Origin: Gemmataceae bacterium
GTDB lineage: Bacteria > Planctomycetota > Planctomycetia > Gemmatales > Gemmataceae
Assembly (NCBI GenBank): GCA_009697105.1
Contig: SIAQ01000027.1
Coordinates: forward strand, 1-46,228
Length of the DNA stretch: 46,228 bases
Reading direction: 5' to 3'
Under the pieces are notes generated by a model. The model had not been told where the DNA came from. It worked only from the letters and a program-made list of their open reading frames with translations, and did not search any database. Positions 1 to 8,379 of this stretch are shown piece by piece (within the stretch, counting starts at the first letter, position 1; each line of letters opens with the position of its first letter). The translations under genes were made by a program, and so were the position numbers.

Positions 1-131
1 TAAAAAATACCTCCGGGCCGCAGTCTATAAGGTAAGGACGACGGTGTGGAAAACGTTACAAACCAAACTTACAAGCAGGGACACTTAGATCGTCGCCGCA
101 TTCGGATGTCACGATGCGGTAAAACTTAAGG
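1..131 (+). repeat. Left copy of the contig-terminal inverted repeat
   Basis: This stretch reappears as its reverse complement at 46083-46214, with only a one-base indel in a run of A (near 30) as the difference I can see. No open reading frame is convincing here. Identical sequence at both contig ends in inverted orientation is what an assembler leaves when it stops at a multi-copy repeat. Confidence 0.9.
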
Positions 132-148
132 CTGGCGCTCAGGCTCGG
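131..148. repeat. Half copy of a palindromic element (family B)
   Basis: GCTGGCGCTCAGGCTCGG matches the right arm of the perfect palindrome at 34056-34115 and closely matches the one at 15739-15797. The left arm is missing. The copy sits directly after the terminal repeat and may be a remnant cut at that junction. Confidence 0.65.
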
Positions 149-261
149 AAAACACGACAAGCTGACCCAATCTGGTTAATTCCCACAACAAAGTGCGAAT
201 AACAAAGTACGACAAAGGTGCATTGCCTTCGTATACCCTTGACGGGTGAATTAGACGCTTC

Positions 262-373
262 TTCGAGCCGCGACTGTAAGGGAGCGGTCGAAAGGATGCC
301 GTGCGGTTTATGTCGGTCGCTCCCTTACGGTCGCCTCTCGGAAATGTTTTTTTCGATTCGGAAAAGCGACAAT
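262..373. repeat. Intergenic palindrome, family A, upstream of gatB
   Basis: Two arms (about 264-290 and 311-342) built on the words GAGCCGCGACTGTAAGGGAG and CTCCCTTACGGTCGCCTCTC can pair. The flank 343-373 (AAATG, T-run, CGGAAAAGCGACAAT) is the reverse complement of the left flank of the copy at 8231-8341. The element is therefore longer than the hairpin and sits in the opposite orientation there. Confidence 0.8.
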
Positions 374-417
374 TTCTACCGTGCGAATTATAACTCGTTG
401 AATCTGAAAGAAGTAGA

Positions 418-1968
418 ATGTCCCACCGCATCATTATCGGTCTCGAAGTTCATGTGCAGCTTCTCACCAAGACAAAGCTGTTCTGCGGGTGCTCCACGCA
501 GTTTGGCTTGCCGCCGAACTCGGCGACGTGCCCGGTCTGCTGCGGTATGCCGGGGACTCTGCCCGTCATGAATCGGCAAGCGTTTCGACTCTCGCTTGAG
601 GCTGCCGTTGCCCTTAACTGCACGATCGCGCCGTTCACGAAGTGGGATCGCAAAAACTACTTCTATCCCGATCTGCCCAAGAACTATCAGATCAGCCAGT
701 ACGATTTGCCGTTCAGCTCGAATGGCTCGCTCGAAATCGAAACGTCCGCCGGCTCGCGCACGATCGGCATCATCCGTGCCCATCTCGAAGAGGATGCGGG
801 CAAGATGCTGCACGACGAAAACGCTGGCCGAAACGATTCGCTCGTCGATCTCAATCGCACCGGCACGCCGCTTCTCGAAATCGTCTCGCAGCCGGAAATG
901 GAAACGGCCGAGGAGGCCAAGGCGTACCTCGAAGCGATTCGCCTCTTGCTGCGCGAGATCGGCGTCTCCGATTGCGAGATGCAGGAAGGCAGCCTGCGCT
1001 GCGACGCCAACGTCAATCTGCACGTCGCTCGGCCCGATGGCAGCTTTGTCGCCACGCCGATCATCGAAGTGAAGAATCTCAACACGATTCGCGGCGTAGA
1101 GCGAGCGCTGAACTACGAGGTCGATCGCCAGAAAGTCGAACTCGAACGTAATCTCGAAAGCGGCTACTGGCAGATCGACGCGTCGCGCCTGGGCAGGTTT
1201 CGCGATTACACCATCGTGCCGGTCGCCGAGCGCCGAAGCGATGGCACGCTGCGGCCTGTCAGCAAGGCGACGGCGGGTTGGGATGAACGCATTGGCCGAA
1301 CCGAGGTACAACGCCGAAAGGAAGAAGCGTCGGATTATCGCTATTTCCCCGAGCCGGACCTCGTGCCCGTGACGGTCGATGAAGCTCTGCTTGCTCAGAT
1401 ACGCCAGGAGTTGGGCGAGCTGCCGGCGGCGCAAAACGCGCGGCTGCAATCGCAATACGGCTTGACCGCATATGACGCCGGCGTGCTCTCGCACCAGGGC
1501 CGAGCGTTTGTCGCATACTTTGAGGCTGTCGCAAACCGCTGCGGCGACGCCAAGGAAGCGTGCAACTGGATGATCAACGACCTGCTGTCAACCTTGAACG
1601 AACGCAAGCTCGACATCAAATCCTGCCCGCTGCTTGCTGAGAGCCTCGGCGACATGATCCGCGAGATCAAAGCCATCGGCCTGAACAAGCAGCGTGCTCG
1701 CGAAGTCTATGCCGAGATGGTTGAGACCGGCGAATCGGTCAAGCAGGTAATCGACCGCAAGGGCTTCAAGCCGGTGACCGACGACAATCAACTGCTGGAG
1801 TTGGTGCGCAAAGCGATTGCTGCCAATCCGAAAGCGGTCGCGGATTTCAAAAAGGGAAAGACGAAAGCCGCCGACGCGATCAAGGGCTTTGTGATGCGCG
1901 AGACGAAAGGCATGGCCAATACCGAAACGGTGCAGCGGTTATTGCTGGAGGAGTTGGCGAAGGTCTGA
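418..1968 (+). CDS. gatB: Aspartyl/glutamyl-tRNA amidotransferase subunit B
   Basis: This is GatB of the cytosolic GatCAB complex. In organisms lacking GlnRS or AsnRS it converts mischarged Glu-tRNA(Gln) or Asp-tRNA(Asn) to the correct amide, using ammonia supplied by GatA. The 516-residue length suits the family. The N-terminal cradle begins GLEVHVQL. The zinc cysteines C23, C25, C38 and C41 (FCGC...CPVCCG) are present, followed by the conserved YFYPDLPKNYQISQYD and HLEEDAGK segments. The helical/YqeY-like tail ends with a tRNA-binding-type MANTETVQRLLLEEL. The ATG at 418 gives the canonical N-terminus, with only a weak purine stretch (GAAAGAAG) upstream. Neither gatA nor gatC is adjacent, so the complex is encoded at dispersed loci. 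Confidence 0.97.
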   Translation: MSHRIIIGLEVHVQLLTKTKLFCGCSTQFGLPPNSATCPVCCGMPGTLPVMNRQAFRLSLEAAVALNCTIAPFTKWDRKNYFYPDLPKNYQISQYDLPFSSNGSLEIETSAGSRTIGIIRAHLEEDAGKMLHDENAGRNDSLVDLNRTGTPLLEIVSQPEMETAEEAKAYLEAIRLLLREIGVSDCEMQEGSLRCDANVNLHVARPDGSFVATPIIEVKNLNTIRGVERALNYEVDRQKVELERNLESGYWQIDASRLGRFRDYTIVPVAERRSDGTLRPVSKATAGWDERIGRTEVQRRKEEASDYRYFPEPDLVPVTVDEALLAQIRQELGELPAAQNARLQSQYGLTAYDAGVLSHQGRAFVAYFEAVANRCGDAKEACNWMINDLLSTLNERKLDIKSCPLLAESLGDMIREIKAIGLNKQRAREVYAEMVETGESVKQVIDRKGFKPVTDDNQLLELVRKAIAANPKAVADFKKGKTKAADAIKGFVMRETKGMANTETVQRLLLEELAKV

Positions 1969-1976
1969 CGACAATT

Positions 1977-1999
1977 GCGACGCTTTCAAGAAGTGTCGC
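1977..1999 (+). terminator. Possible hairpin after gatB
   Basis: GCGACGCTT and AAGTGTCGC can form a 9-bp stem with one G-U pair and a 5-nt loop, 8 nt after the gatB stop codon. No T-run follows, so intrinsic termination is uncertain. Confidence 0.35.
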
Positions 2000-2121
2000 T
2001 CAAAAGTACTCAAAATTATCGTCCTGGAAAAGCGCTTTATTGGGAAAGCTCGCCTTTTTTTACTTACGAACAATGGTAATTTCAAAAGACAGACGGCCTG
2101 AAAATAGTAAAGAGGAGGCAC

Positions 2122-2409
2122 ATGCCGAGCAAATGTCCGAAATGCCAAACAGCCACAACAACTTCGGACAACTCCGACGAGAACTCGGCAACCTGTCCGA
2201 AATGCCAAGGTATTTTTGCGGTGAGATCGCTACCGGCTGTGATGCCAATTGCTGACCTTGGCCAGACATCTTCCCCTTTATCTGATGAAGCTCCATCGAT
2301 CAAATTGGACTCGTCTGCGCCATCCAACCCGCCGATGCATACGCCAGCGCCAAATTCCAACCCTGAGATCGATCTGTTCGCGGAAAGTGAGGCAATAAGC
2401 GATGATTAA
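2122..2409 (+). CDS. Small zinc-ribbon (MJ0042-like) protein
   Basis: A 95-residue protein. Its N-terminus carries two CPKC knuckles (C5/C8 and C25/C28), the four-cysteine pattern of MJ0042/zinc-ribbon domains that planctomycetes often put at the start of larger envelope proteins. After residue 35 the sequence is low-complexity, rich in S, P, A and N, with an acidic end (FAESEAISDD) and no membrane segment. The ATG at 2122 is preceded by a strong Shine-Dalgarno (GAGGAGG, 2112-2118). Its stop codon (2407-2409) abuts the first codon of the next gene, so the two are probably translated together. The zinc ribbon is visible; the role is unknown. Confidence 0.7.
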   Translation: MPSKCPKCQTATTTSDNSDENSATCPKCQGIFAVRSLPAVMPIADLGQTSSPLSDEAPSIKLDSSAPSNPPMHTPAPNSNPEIDLFAESEAISDD

Positions 2410-3237
2410 TTGCGAAAAGCGTCAACGCACATTTTTTTGGCCGGACAGTTCTATCATAGACAGCGAACGACGTTAATTTTCGGCGGAAGCATGCTGTTTT
2501 TTGGCCTTTTGATGGTATTTGTCATCATTATGGATATTAGGACGAAGGACGCCGCATCGGTGACTGTTGCAGGCTTGATTGGCGTTGGGTTGTTAGGCTT
2601 CTTGTCGCTGGGTTCGTCGTTGAGTGCGTTGGCTTATTCTGCGTGGAGGTTTTGCACTGTCGCGCGCGAGGTTTCTGTTGACAAAAATGGATTAAGGTGG
2701 AAGACTCTCAGAAATGGACGGGCGATTTTGTGGACGGATGTCGAAAGCGTCTGGCGGTCGGAGAGGATCACACTTCAGGAAAGCCAAGTGGCTGACTGGT
2801 CCAGCAGCCTCATCATCGAGTTCGTTGATGAAACCAACATTTCTTTTGATCATTCGCTAACTGGATACAAAGAACTCGCGGCAAAGGTTCAGTATTTCAC
2901 TCACTCAGTGCTTGTTGGAAAGAAAATTCTGGAATGGCAGTAAGGGAAAGCTGATTTCGGCCCAATCAAACTTTGGCCCGACCGAATCGCCATTGAACGA
3001 GGAATTAACGAATTCTTCAAGAAGGATCTGGTGCGTTGGGCGGATTTGTCTCATTGGGGCACGTACAACGGCCATCTTGTGCTTGGAAGTAAAGCAAACG
3101 ATTGTTCCATACCGCTTGGCGATATACCCGACTATCACGTCCTGATTGTTCTATTAGAAATGATTTCTGGCAAAGAACCGTTACCCGCCGCATGGTTTTC
3201 AAGTCGAAACTGCGACACGAGGAGCCAGCATCTCTAA
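2410..3237 (+). pseudogene. DUF6585-like two-TM protein interrupted by an in-frame TAA
   Basis: Reading starts at a TTG directly after the previous stop. Residues 23-41 and 52-78 are hydrophobic membrane segments. A PH-like stretch follows (VDKNGLRWKTLRNG...ILWTDVESVW). Translation hits TAA at 2941-2943 after 177 residues. The same frame then stays open for 97 more codons and reads ADFGPIKLWPDRIAIERG...VRWADLSHWGTYNGHLVLG...IPLGDIPDYHVLIVLLEMI. That is the C-terminal half I associate with DUF6585-type proteins, where an FGPL segment is followed by a PWSEV-like and an IPN-like segment. The simplest reading is one ~275-residue gene broken by a nonsense mutation or a sequencing error. Identity with DUF6585 is from memory of the motif pattern. 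It ends 12 nt from the convergent gene downstream. Confidence 0.65.
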
Positions 3238-3249
3238 CACGTACCGCCG

Positions 3250-3696
3250 TCAGCTCAACGCCACTTCGTGATAGTCCAGCGCCCACTCTTTCATGAAACG
3301 CACCCGCGTTGACTTGATGCGATAGACGATCAGCATTGGGTTTTCCAGGCTGCCCAGATATTGCCGCAGCAGCGGGTTGGCGTCCCAGATTGCCTGCAAG
3401 ATCGCGCGATCGGTCACGATCTCGGCGATGCCGGTGATGCGCACCTGATCGTGCTTATCGTCGAGATAGCAAAGCTCGACCTTCGGATTGGCGGCGATTT
3501 CGGCGGTCTTATGATAGCTGCGCAAATTCGCGACGTAAACGGTGAATTCGTCCGTTCACACCGGCGAGACGGGCCGCAGCCGCGGTTGGTCGCCGTCGAT
3601 GGTCGCGAGAAACGGGAAGCGATCGGCATGCACGACTGCCAACGCCAGTTCGCGCACTTTCGCGGGGTCAATCGGTTCGGGGATGGGTTTGGACAT
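3250..3696 (-). pseudogene. Pyridoxamine 5'-phosphate oxidase-like protein with an in-frame TGA
   Basis: The ATG at 3696 (GGGAG about 9 nt upstream) opens with MSKPIPEPIDPAKVRELALA and continues RFPFLATIDGDQPRLRPVSPV. This is the first strand pair of the split-barrel flavin fold (general stress protein 26/PNPOx-like). A TGA lies at 3556-3558. The same frame continues TDEFTVYVANLRSYHKTAEIAANPKVELCYLDD, including the family's S-x-K...NP-x-V-x-L signature, to a stop at 3250. Reading through gives 148 residues, normal for the family. The interrupting codon is in a CpG context (GTG-TGA-ACG) and would be CGA (Arg) by one C-to-T change. It was probably a flavin- or F420-binding redox or stress protein. 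Nonsense mutation, sequencing error and readthrough cannot be separated here. Confidence 0.75.
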
Positions 3697-3714
3697 CGGG
3701 AAGCTCCCATCTTT

Positions 3715-3770
3715 CCGCTTGCGGCTTAGCGCTCGGCATGGCGTCATGCTGAGCGCTAAGCCGCAAGCGG
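3715..3770. repeat. Intergenic palindrome, family C
   Basis: 26-nt arms (3715-3740 and 3745-3770) starting CCGCTTGCGGCTTAGCGCTC pair almost perfectly around a 4-nt loop. Related copies lie at 16805-16864, 22428-22485, 27768-27831 and 42396-42449. Confidence 0.9.
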
Positions 3771-3793
3771 CAAATACAAATAACGGGTTGCGT

Positions 3794-6790
3794 TTACTTC
3801 TTCTCCACCGCCGGCGCCGTGAATGCCGTTGGCACACTTACGACCTGGCGGATCGGGCCGAGGTGCGGGTGGCTTTTCGCGAAGCTGTCGATCAGCTTGC
3901 GGATCGCATCCTCCTGGCCCTTGGGCACGAACGGCACGACGACGTAGCAAGCAGCCTTGGCGTCAAAGCCGATCTGCGTGAAGACCGCGCCAGCGATACC
4001 CGTGTCGTTCGCCTGCTTCTGCATGTCGCCAGCGGGATTCTTCTTGCGATCCACACCAGCCACATTGATCTCGAATCCTTCGACCTCATGCGACTGCAAA
4101 CGCTTCTTCAGCACCTCGGTGATGGCAACGGCTTGTTCGTCCTCCGCCAGCGTCTTGCCCGCGAAGATGCAGATGCCCTGAACGTGGACGATCGGCTTCA
4201 TTTTGACGTCGTCGATCGTGTAGAACACGCGATCGATACGCGTTTGGCGGAACAGTGCGTTCTTGTCGCCGGCGAAATTCGCACGCACGTCGGCCAGGAG
4301 CGGCAGCCACGGCGTCGGCTTCATACGCTCAAAGCCTGCGAGCCCAGCATGCGCGATCGGCTTGCGGTCCTTGTCATTGACGACGCGCTCGATCATCATG
4401 CCGATCGACTTTAACTGTTCGTCGTTGCCGCGCATGCCGTCGAAAACAAGCTTGCCGCCTTTATCGAACGACGCCTCAAGGAAGAGCATGCCATCGTGTT
4501 TCTGTGCGACGGCTAATTGTTGCAGCTCGTAGACTGGCGATTCGACGACCGCGACCTCGCCTTCCACGAATGCCATCGCCGACTCCGGCAACATGCGCTT
4601 GCACGCTGCGCTGATCGTACGAGAGAGCATGCTCGGATCAACTTTCTGGGCATGTTTCGCAAGGTACGTGCCATGCCACCGAAGCGTGAGTCGCCGTTTG
4701 GCGTCGCCTTCCTCGCCCTCGAAACGGAAATAGGAACGCTGCACGGACACTCGCCGTAGCGACAGATCCTGCGCCTCGGCGAAATCAGCTTGCAACGCAC
4801 GCAAGAAATCGGGCCAGGCGAGCGTGGCTTTTGCGTGGGGATACGACGTTACGCCATCGAGCGTCCAGCCGGATTTGATCTTGGCGTCATCGCTGAGGCG
4901 GATCGTGCCAGGCATATTGACGAGGCGGTCGGCGATCAGCGCCGTCAGCTTGGCCTTCTGGTTTGGCTCGCCGAGAAAGCCGTCGAAACGAAGGTCGCCG
5001 GCAGCCGAGTAGCTGACGTGGGTGAGGAGCACGCCGTCCAGATCGCCGCGTTCGGTGGTGCGGTTTTGGATTTCGACGAGCGGGTTGGCGAAGGTTTTGA
5101 TTTTGCCAGTATCCACGGCTATCTTGTCGCGTGAAACGATCGCGCCATCGATAGCGGCGAGCAGCGCCAGCGTAGGCGATTCCTGCGGTCGGTCCACGAG
5201 AAATGCGCCGACGGCGTGCAACATCAGCTTGCGGTTGACGTACTGGAAGTACAGCCGATCGAGCCGAACGCGGCAGGCCTCGGATTTTGTGTCCGCGAGT
5301 TTTTGTTGCGTAGCAACGATGACCTCGGACCAAGTAGGCGCTGCCGGCTTGGACAGCTTCCATTCGTGAGGTGTGAGCGTCGCGATCGTCCACCTTGGCA
5401 CGTCCGCGAGGATATCCTTTGCCACCGCATCGAGGGCGCTCGTCGCTTCAGGCATCGGTGCATGCAGCCGGCCGAGCAGTTCGAGGCGACCGGATTCATC
5501 GTGGCGGACATCGACGACGACTGCGCCGTCCAGGCCGCGCTCGACGATTCGCGCTTGCAATGCCGGCATCGGCGGATCGTTTACCGTCGCGCTCAGGCGC
5601 ACAGCCATCGGTGTGAGATTTGTATCGATGACGCTGGGCAAAACCGTTGGCAGCCAGATCGCGAGGTCGGTCTCGATTGCCGTGCGTTCACTGGCAGTCG
5701 CAAACATGCGGATCGCGACCCGGTAAACATGGCTCGCGCCGCCGGCGTCGGTGGCATCGCCCCCGTCCTTACGGAGGACTGCTGTCGGGGCAACGTCGTG
5801 AATAACCGCGCGACGCAAGAGCGGTTTGTTTTCCTTGACCGCGTACTGCACGAGTTGCTTCTGCAATGCAATCGTCTTCTCGGCTGGGTCAAACAGCGTC
5901 AATCGAAGCAAGACGTTCGGTTTGGCGTCCTTGTCGCCGGAATTCGCCACGATTTCGCGCGTCAGCGGATCCTTGGCGAGCGCCAATACGGCGGCCTCGA
6001 CTGGCTTGCGTTGCTCCTCTTTCGCGATGAATCCGTCGAGTCTCAGCGTGCCTTTGTTGTCGAACCAGGCGCTGACGATGCGAGCGTCGCGCATCGTGTC
6101 GTCCTGTGCGATCGCTTTCATGATCGGGCGGATCGGATGGTCGTGGACGGCGGCGGCGACGGCGATCTCCGGCAAGTCGGCAAACTTCATCTCGGCTGAC
6201 TGCAGCCGCGTGCGAAGTACAACGACGAGCTTCGGCGCGATCGCTCCCGACTTCTCGTTAACCCCCACGCTGACGACGCGAAAAGTTAGCTTCGCCTGGT
6301 CATCAAACGTCCCAGCATCGATGCGAGTGTGACGCAGCAGTAGGCGAAGTTCGGCGTCATGCTCGAACCCTCGCCCCGCATCGAAGTCGCTTTGCAGTTT
6401 TGGAACCTGGTCGGCAATCGACAGCACTTTGACCGCGTCAAGAATGAGGCCGGCATCGCACTCGCGCTTCAATTCGGGCGACGCTTCGATGAGCGAACGA
6501 GCCTTCGTCTCCAGCAGGGCGATTTGTTCCTTGCGTGCGACCCAGCCGCGAATCTGAAGCTGGCGATTGTCGTCGTCGATGCTCACCGAGTGGATGGCGG
6601 AACCCTTCAGCGCATCGTCACCGGAGCATGCTTTGCGGAGATTCGTCGTAGCGTCGGTGACGGCTAACTCAATCGCTTCGATGTTTTTGAACGATTTGAA
6701 TCGCTTCCAGTTCGAACCGACATACAGCCCAGCAGCGCCGAGTCCGGCGCCGAGGGTTAACACGAAGCAAAAAAGCACGAAGCGTTTCAT
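3794..6790 (-). CDS. Large membrane-anchored protein with five to six internal repeats
   Basis: I do not recognise this 998-residue protein. The start chosen (MKRFVLFCFV, ATG at 6790) places a hydrophobic N-terminal helix (residues 4-24) first, so it is either anchored in the inner membrane or exported. An upstream ATG would run through a palindrome. The rest is built from a recurring module. One part reads roughly V-x-x-x-F-D-x-x-G-x-L-x-L-D-G-F followed by an EQ-containing helix, seen near residues 71, 238, 428, 589, 771 and 936. It alternates with a second strand-rich part (LRHTRIDAG..., VRLDRLYFQ..., LRRVSVQRSYF..., FRQTRIDRVFY...). The unit length is about 160-190 residues. The strand-plus-helix pattern recalls BON domains, but I cannot confirm that. 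Palindromes flank the gene on both sides. Confidence 0.7.
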   Translation of the reverse strand: MKRFVLFCFVLTLGAGLGAAGLYVGSNWKRFKSFKNIEAIELAVTDATTNLRKACSGDDALKGSAIHSVSIDDDNRQLQIRGWVARKEQIALLETKARSLIEASPELKRECDAGLILDAVKVLSIADQVPKLQSDFDAGRGFEHDAELRLLLRHTRIDAGTFDDQAKLTFRVVSVGVNEKSGAIAPKLVVVLRTRLQSAEMKFADLPEIAVAAAVHDHPIRPIMKAIAQDDTMRDARIVSAWFDNKGTLRLDGFIAKEEQRKPVEAAVLALAKDPLTREIVANSGDKDAKPNVLLRLTLFDPAEKTIALQKQLVQYAVKENKPLLRRAVIHDVAPTAVLRKDGGDATDAGGASHVYRVAIRMFATASERTAIETDLAIWLPTVLPSVIDTNLTPMAVRLSATVNDPPMPALQARIVERGLDGAVVVDVRHDESGRLELLGRLHAPMPEATSALDAVAKDILADVPRWTIATLTPHEWKLSKPAAPTWSEVIVATQQKLADTKSEACRVRLDRLYFQYVNRKLMLHAVGAFLVDRPQESPTLALLAAIDGAIVSRDKIAVDTGKIKTFANPLVEIQNRTTERGDLDGVLLTHVSYSAAGDLRFDGFLGEPNQKAKLTALIADRLVNMPGTIRLSDDAKIKSGWTLDGVTSYPHAKATLAWPDFLRALQADFAEAQDLSLRRVSVQRSYFRFEGEEGDAKRRLTLRWHGTYLAKHAQKVDPSMLSRTISAACKRMLPESAMAFVEGEVAVVESPVYELQQLAVAQKHDGMLFLEASFDKGGKLVFDGMRGNDEQLKSIGMMIERVVNDKDRKPIAHAGLAGFERMKPTPWLPLLADVRANFAGDKNALFRQTRIDRVFYTIDDVKMKPIVHVQGICIFAGKTLAEDEQAVAITEVLKKRLQSHEVEGFEINVAGVDRKKNPAGDMQKQANDTGIAGAVFTQIGFDAKAACYVVVPFVPKGQEDAIRKLIDSFAKSHPHLGPIRQVVSVPTAFTAPAVEKK

Positions 6791-6807
6791 GGGGTCAATA
6801 CTCCGCT

Positions 6808-6880
6808 GTTTAGCCGCTGGCTTGTGGCGAGCGCAATCGCCGCGATTGCGCACGCGCTCGCCACAAGCGAGCGGCTAAAC
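6808..6880. repeat. Intergenic palindrome, family D
   Basis: Arms 6808-6840 and 6842-6880 begin GTTTAGCCGCTGGCTTGTGG and end ACAAGCGAGCGGCTAAAC. They pair over about 30 nt with small bulges. The element fills almost the whole gap between two minus-strand genes. A second copy is at 19322-19420. Confidence 0.88.
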
Positions 6881-6889
6881 GGAATCGTG

Positions 6890-8143
6890 CTACTTCTCGC
6901 CGATACAGTAAATCGCGCGATCCGAGCGCAGATAAATACGGCCCTCGACAATCGCCGGGCTGGCGTTGAAGACGCTGCGGTCCGCGGCGAAAGTGTTATG
7001 CGCCAGTTGCTTGAAGGTCGGGCTGGCTTCGATGACGTAGGTTCCGTTCTCGCGCGTTACATAGTAGATCTTTCTGTCCGCCAGCGTGGCCGAGGCGTAG
7101 ATTCGGCCTGGTTCGGGGCTAAGCTGTTTTTCGTAGACGACGTCGCCAGTCTTGGCGTTGAGGCAGTAGACGGTGCCCTGGCTTTCGTGAGCCCAGTAGA
7201 GGTGACCATCGTGGTAGAGTGGCGATGAGACGTTGGAACCTTTGCGTGCGCTCCAGAGTTGGTTGGCCGCCGTGACGTCGCCCGAGCCGCCGAGTTTGAA
7301 GGCGATGGCGGTATTGGAGCGGCCGCCGATGGCGAAGGCGACACCGTCATTGACGACGACACTCGGGCAGACGTAATCCTGCACGCCGTTGCAAGTCCAG
7401 GCGACCTTGCCGGTCTTGAGGTTAATCCCGGTGACAGCGTTTCTGGCGGAAGAAACGAGTTCCGTACCGTTGGTTGTTTTGGCGAGGATCGGCGTGCTCC
7501 AGGTCCAATCGGTGCCGGATTGTTGCGACCAGGCTTTTTTGCCATCGGCTTTGTTGAGAGCGACGATTTCGCCCGACTCGACGCCGGCGTTGACGATGAC
7601 GAGGTCATCGTGGAGAACGACGGAGGAGCCGGAACCCCAGCCGTGAGTCTGCTTGCCAACGCTGCTGCGCCAAATTTGCTTGCCGTCGAGATCGAAAGCG
7701 ACGACGCCGGCGATGCCGAAGAAGCAATAGACGTGCTTGCCATCGGACGCGGGCGTGCTCGACGCATAACCGTGCAGAGCCTGGAAACCGCGATAGGCAT
7801 CGTCGGCAGCATCGGCAGCGATGTCGCGCGTCCAGAGGATTTTGCCGGCACGAGCCAGGCAGACGAGGTGTCTCTTGAGGCCCTCCGCGCTCGGGTTGTC
7901 CTTGCCGGCGCCGGTGTAGTAGGTGACGAAGATTTGGTCGCCGACGAGAATCGGACTGGACGAACCGTGGCCGGGCAGATCGGTTTTCCAGAGCAAGTTC
8001 TTCGTGTCGCTCCATTCCGCGGTTGCCTTGGTCGCCTTGGCAACGCCCGACCCATCGGGGCCACGGAATTGCAGCCAATCGGTGGCGGTGGCGGTTGTCG
8101 CGGAAAGGCAGATGGCGACCAATGAGGAGAGCATGTGGCGCAT
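6890..8143 (-). CDS. Secreted PQQ-type beta-propeller protein (BamB-like)
   Basis: 417 residues from the ATG at 8143. The N-terminal signal peptide (MRHMLSSLVAICLSATTATA) is followed by TDWLQFRGPDGSGVA, the usual opening of planctomycete PQQ-like propellers. Propeller blades recur with the A-x-x-G-K/Q-x-x-W pattern: ARAGKILWTRDI, FDLDGKQIWRSS, ADGKKAWSQQ, KTGKVAWTC and AKTGDVVYEKQ. The family covers PQQ dehydrogenases, BamB and many uncharacterised exported proteins. I see no sign of a full quinoprotein dehydrogenase, so a scaffold or binding role is more likely. The upstream ATG at 8173 would put MILQPKRIQP before the signal peptide and is less likely. Confidence 0.85.
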   Translation of the reverse strand: MRHMLSSLVAICLSATTATATDWLQFRGPDGSGVAKATKATAEWSDTKNLLWKTDLPGHGSSSPILVGDQIFVTYYTGAGKDNPSAEGLKRHLVCLARAGKILWTRDIAADAADDAYRGFQALHGYASSTPASDGKHVYCFFGIAGVVAFDLDGKQIWRSSVGKQTHGWGSGSSVVLHDDLVIVNAGVESGEIVALNKADGKKAWSQQSGTDWTWSTPILAKTTNGTELVSSARNAVTGINLKTGKVAWTCNGVQDYVCPSVVVNDGVAFAIGGRSNTAIAFKLGGSGDVTAANQLWSARKGSNVSSPLYHDGHLYWAHESQGTVYCLNAKTGDVVYEKQLSPEPGRIYASATLADRKIYYVTRENGTYVIEASPTFKQLAHNTFAADRSVFNASPAIVEGRIYLRSDRAIYCIGEK

Positions 8144-8230
8144 GGGTTGAATTCTCTTGGGTTGTAGAATCACAGCATCGACAGCGGCTCATTGGCAACC
8201 GCGAACGACATATACTTCGCATGGTAGATG

Positions 8231-8341
8231 TTGTCGCTTTTCCGAACCGATAAAAACATTTCCGAGCCGCGACCGTAAGGGGGCGGCCGACATAAACCGC
8301 TCGGCATTCTGTCGGCCGCTCCCTTACGGTCGCGGCTCGGA
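8231..8341. repeat. Intergenic palindrome, family A (inverted relative to 262-373)
   Basis: Arms 8261-8292 and 8310-8341 (TCCGAGCCGCGACCGTAAGG / CCTTACGGTCGCGGCTCGGA) pair almost completely. The left flank TTGTCGCTTTTCCGA (8231 on) is the reverse complement of the right flank of the copy at 262-373. Confidence 0.88.
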
Positions 8342-8379
8342 AAAGCGTCAAACTCAGCCGTCAAAGGTATACATGCAGT

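Noticed and set aside
388-1494. Long open frame on the minus strand opposite gatB
   Set aside because: It covers a clear gatB in the other strand, has no recognisable motif and arises from the GC-rich third positions of gatB.
2941-3558. Reassigned stop codons or selenocysteine
   Set aside because: Other genes in the window end normally with TGA, TAA and TAG. Two different stops are involved, and no SECIS-like structure is supported.
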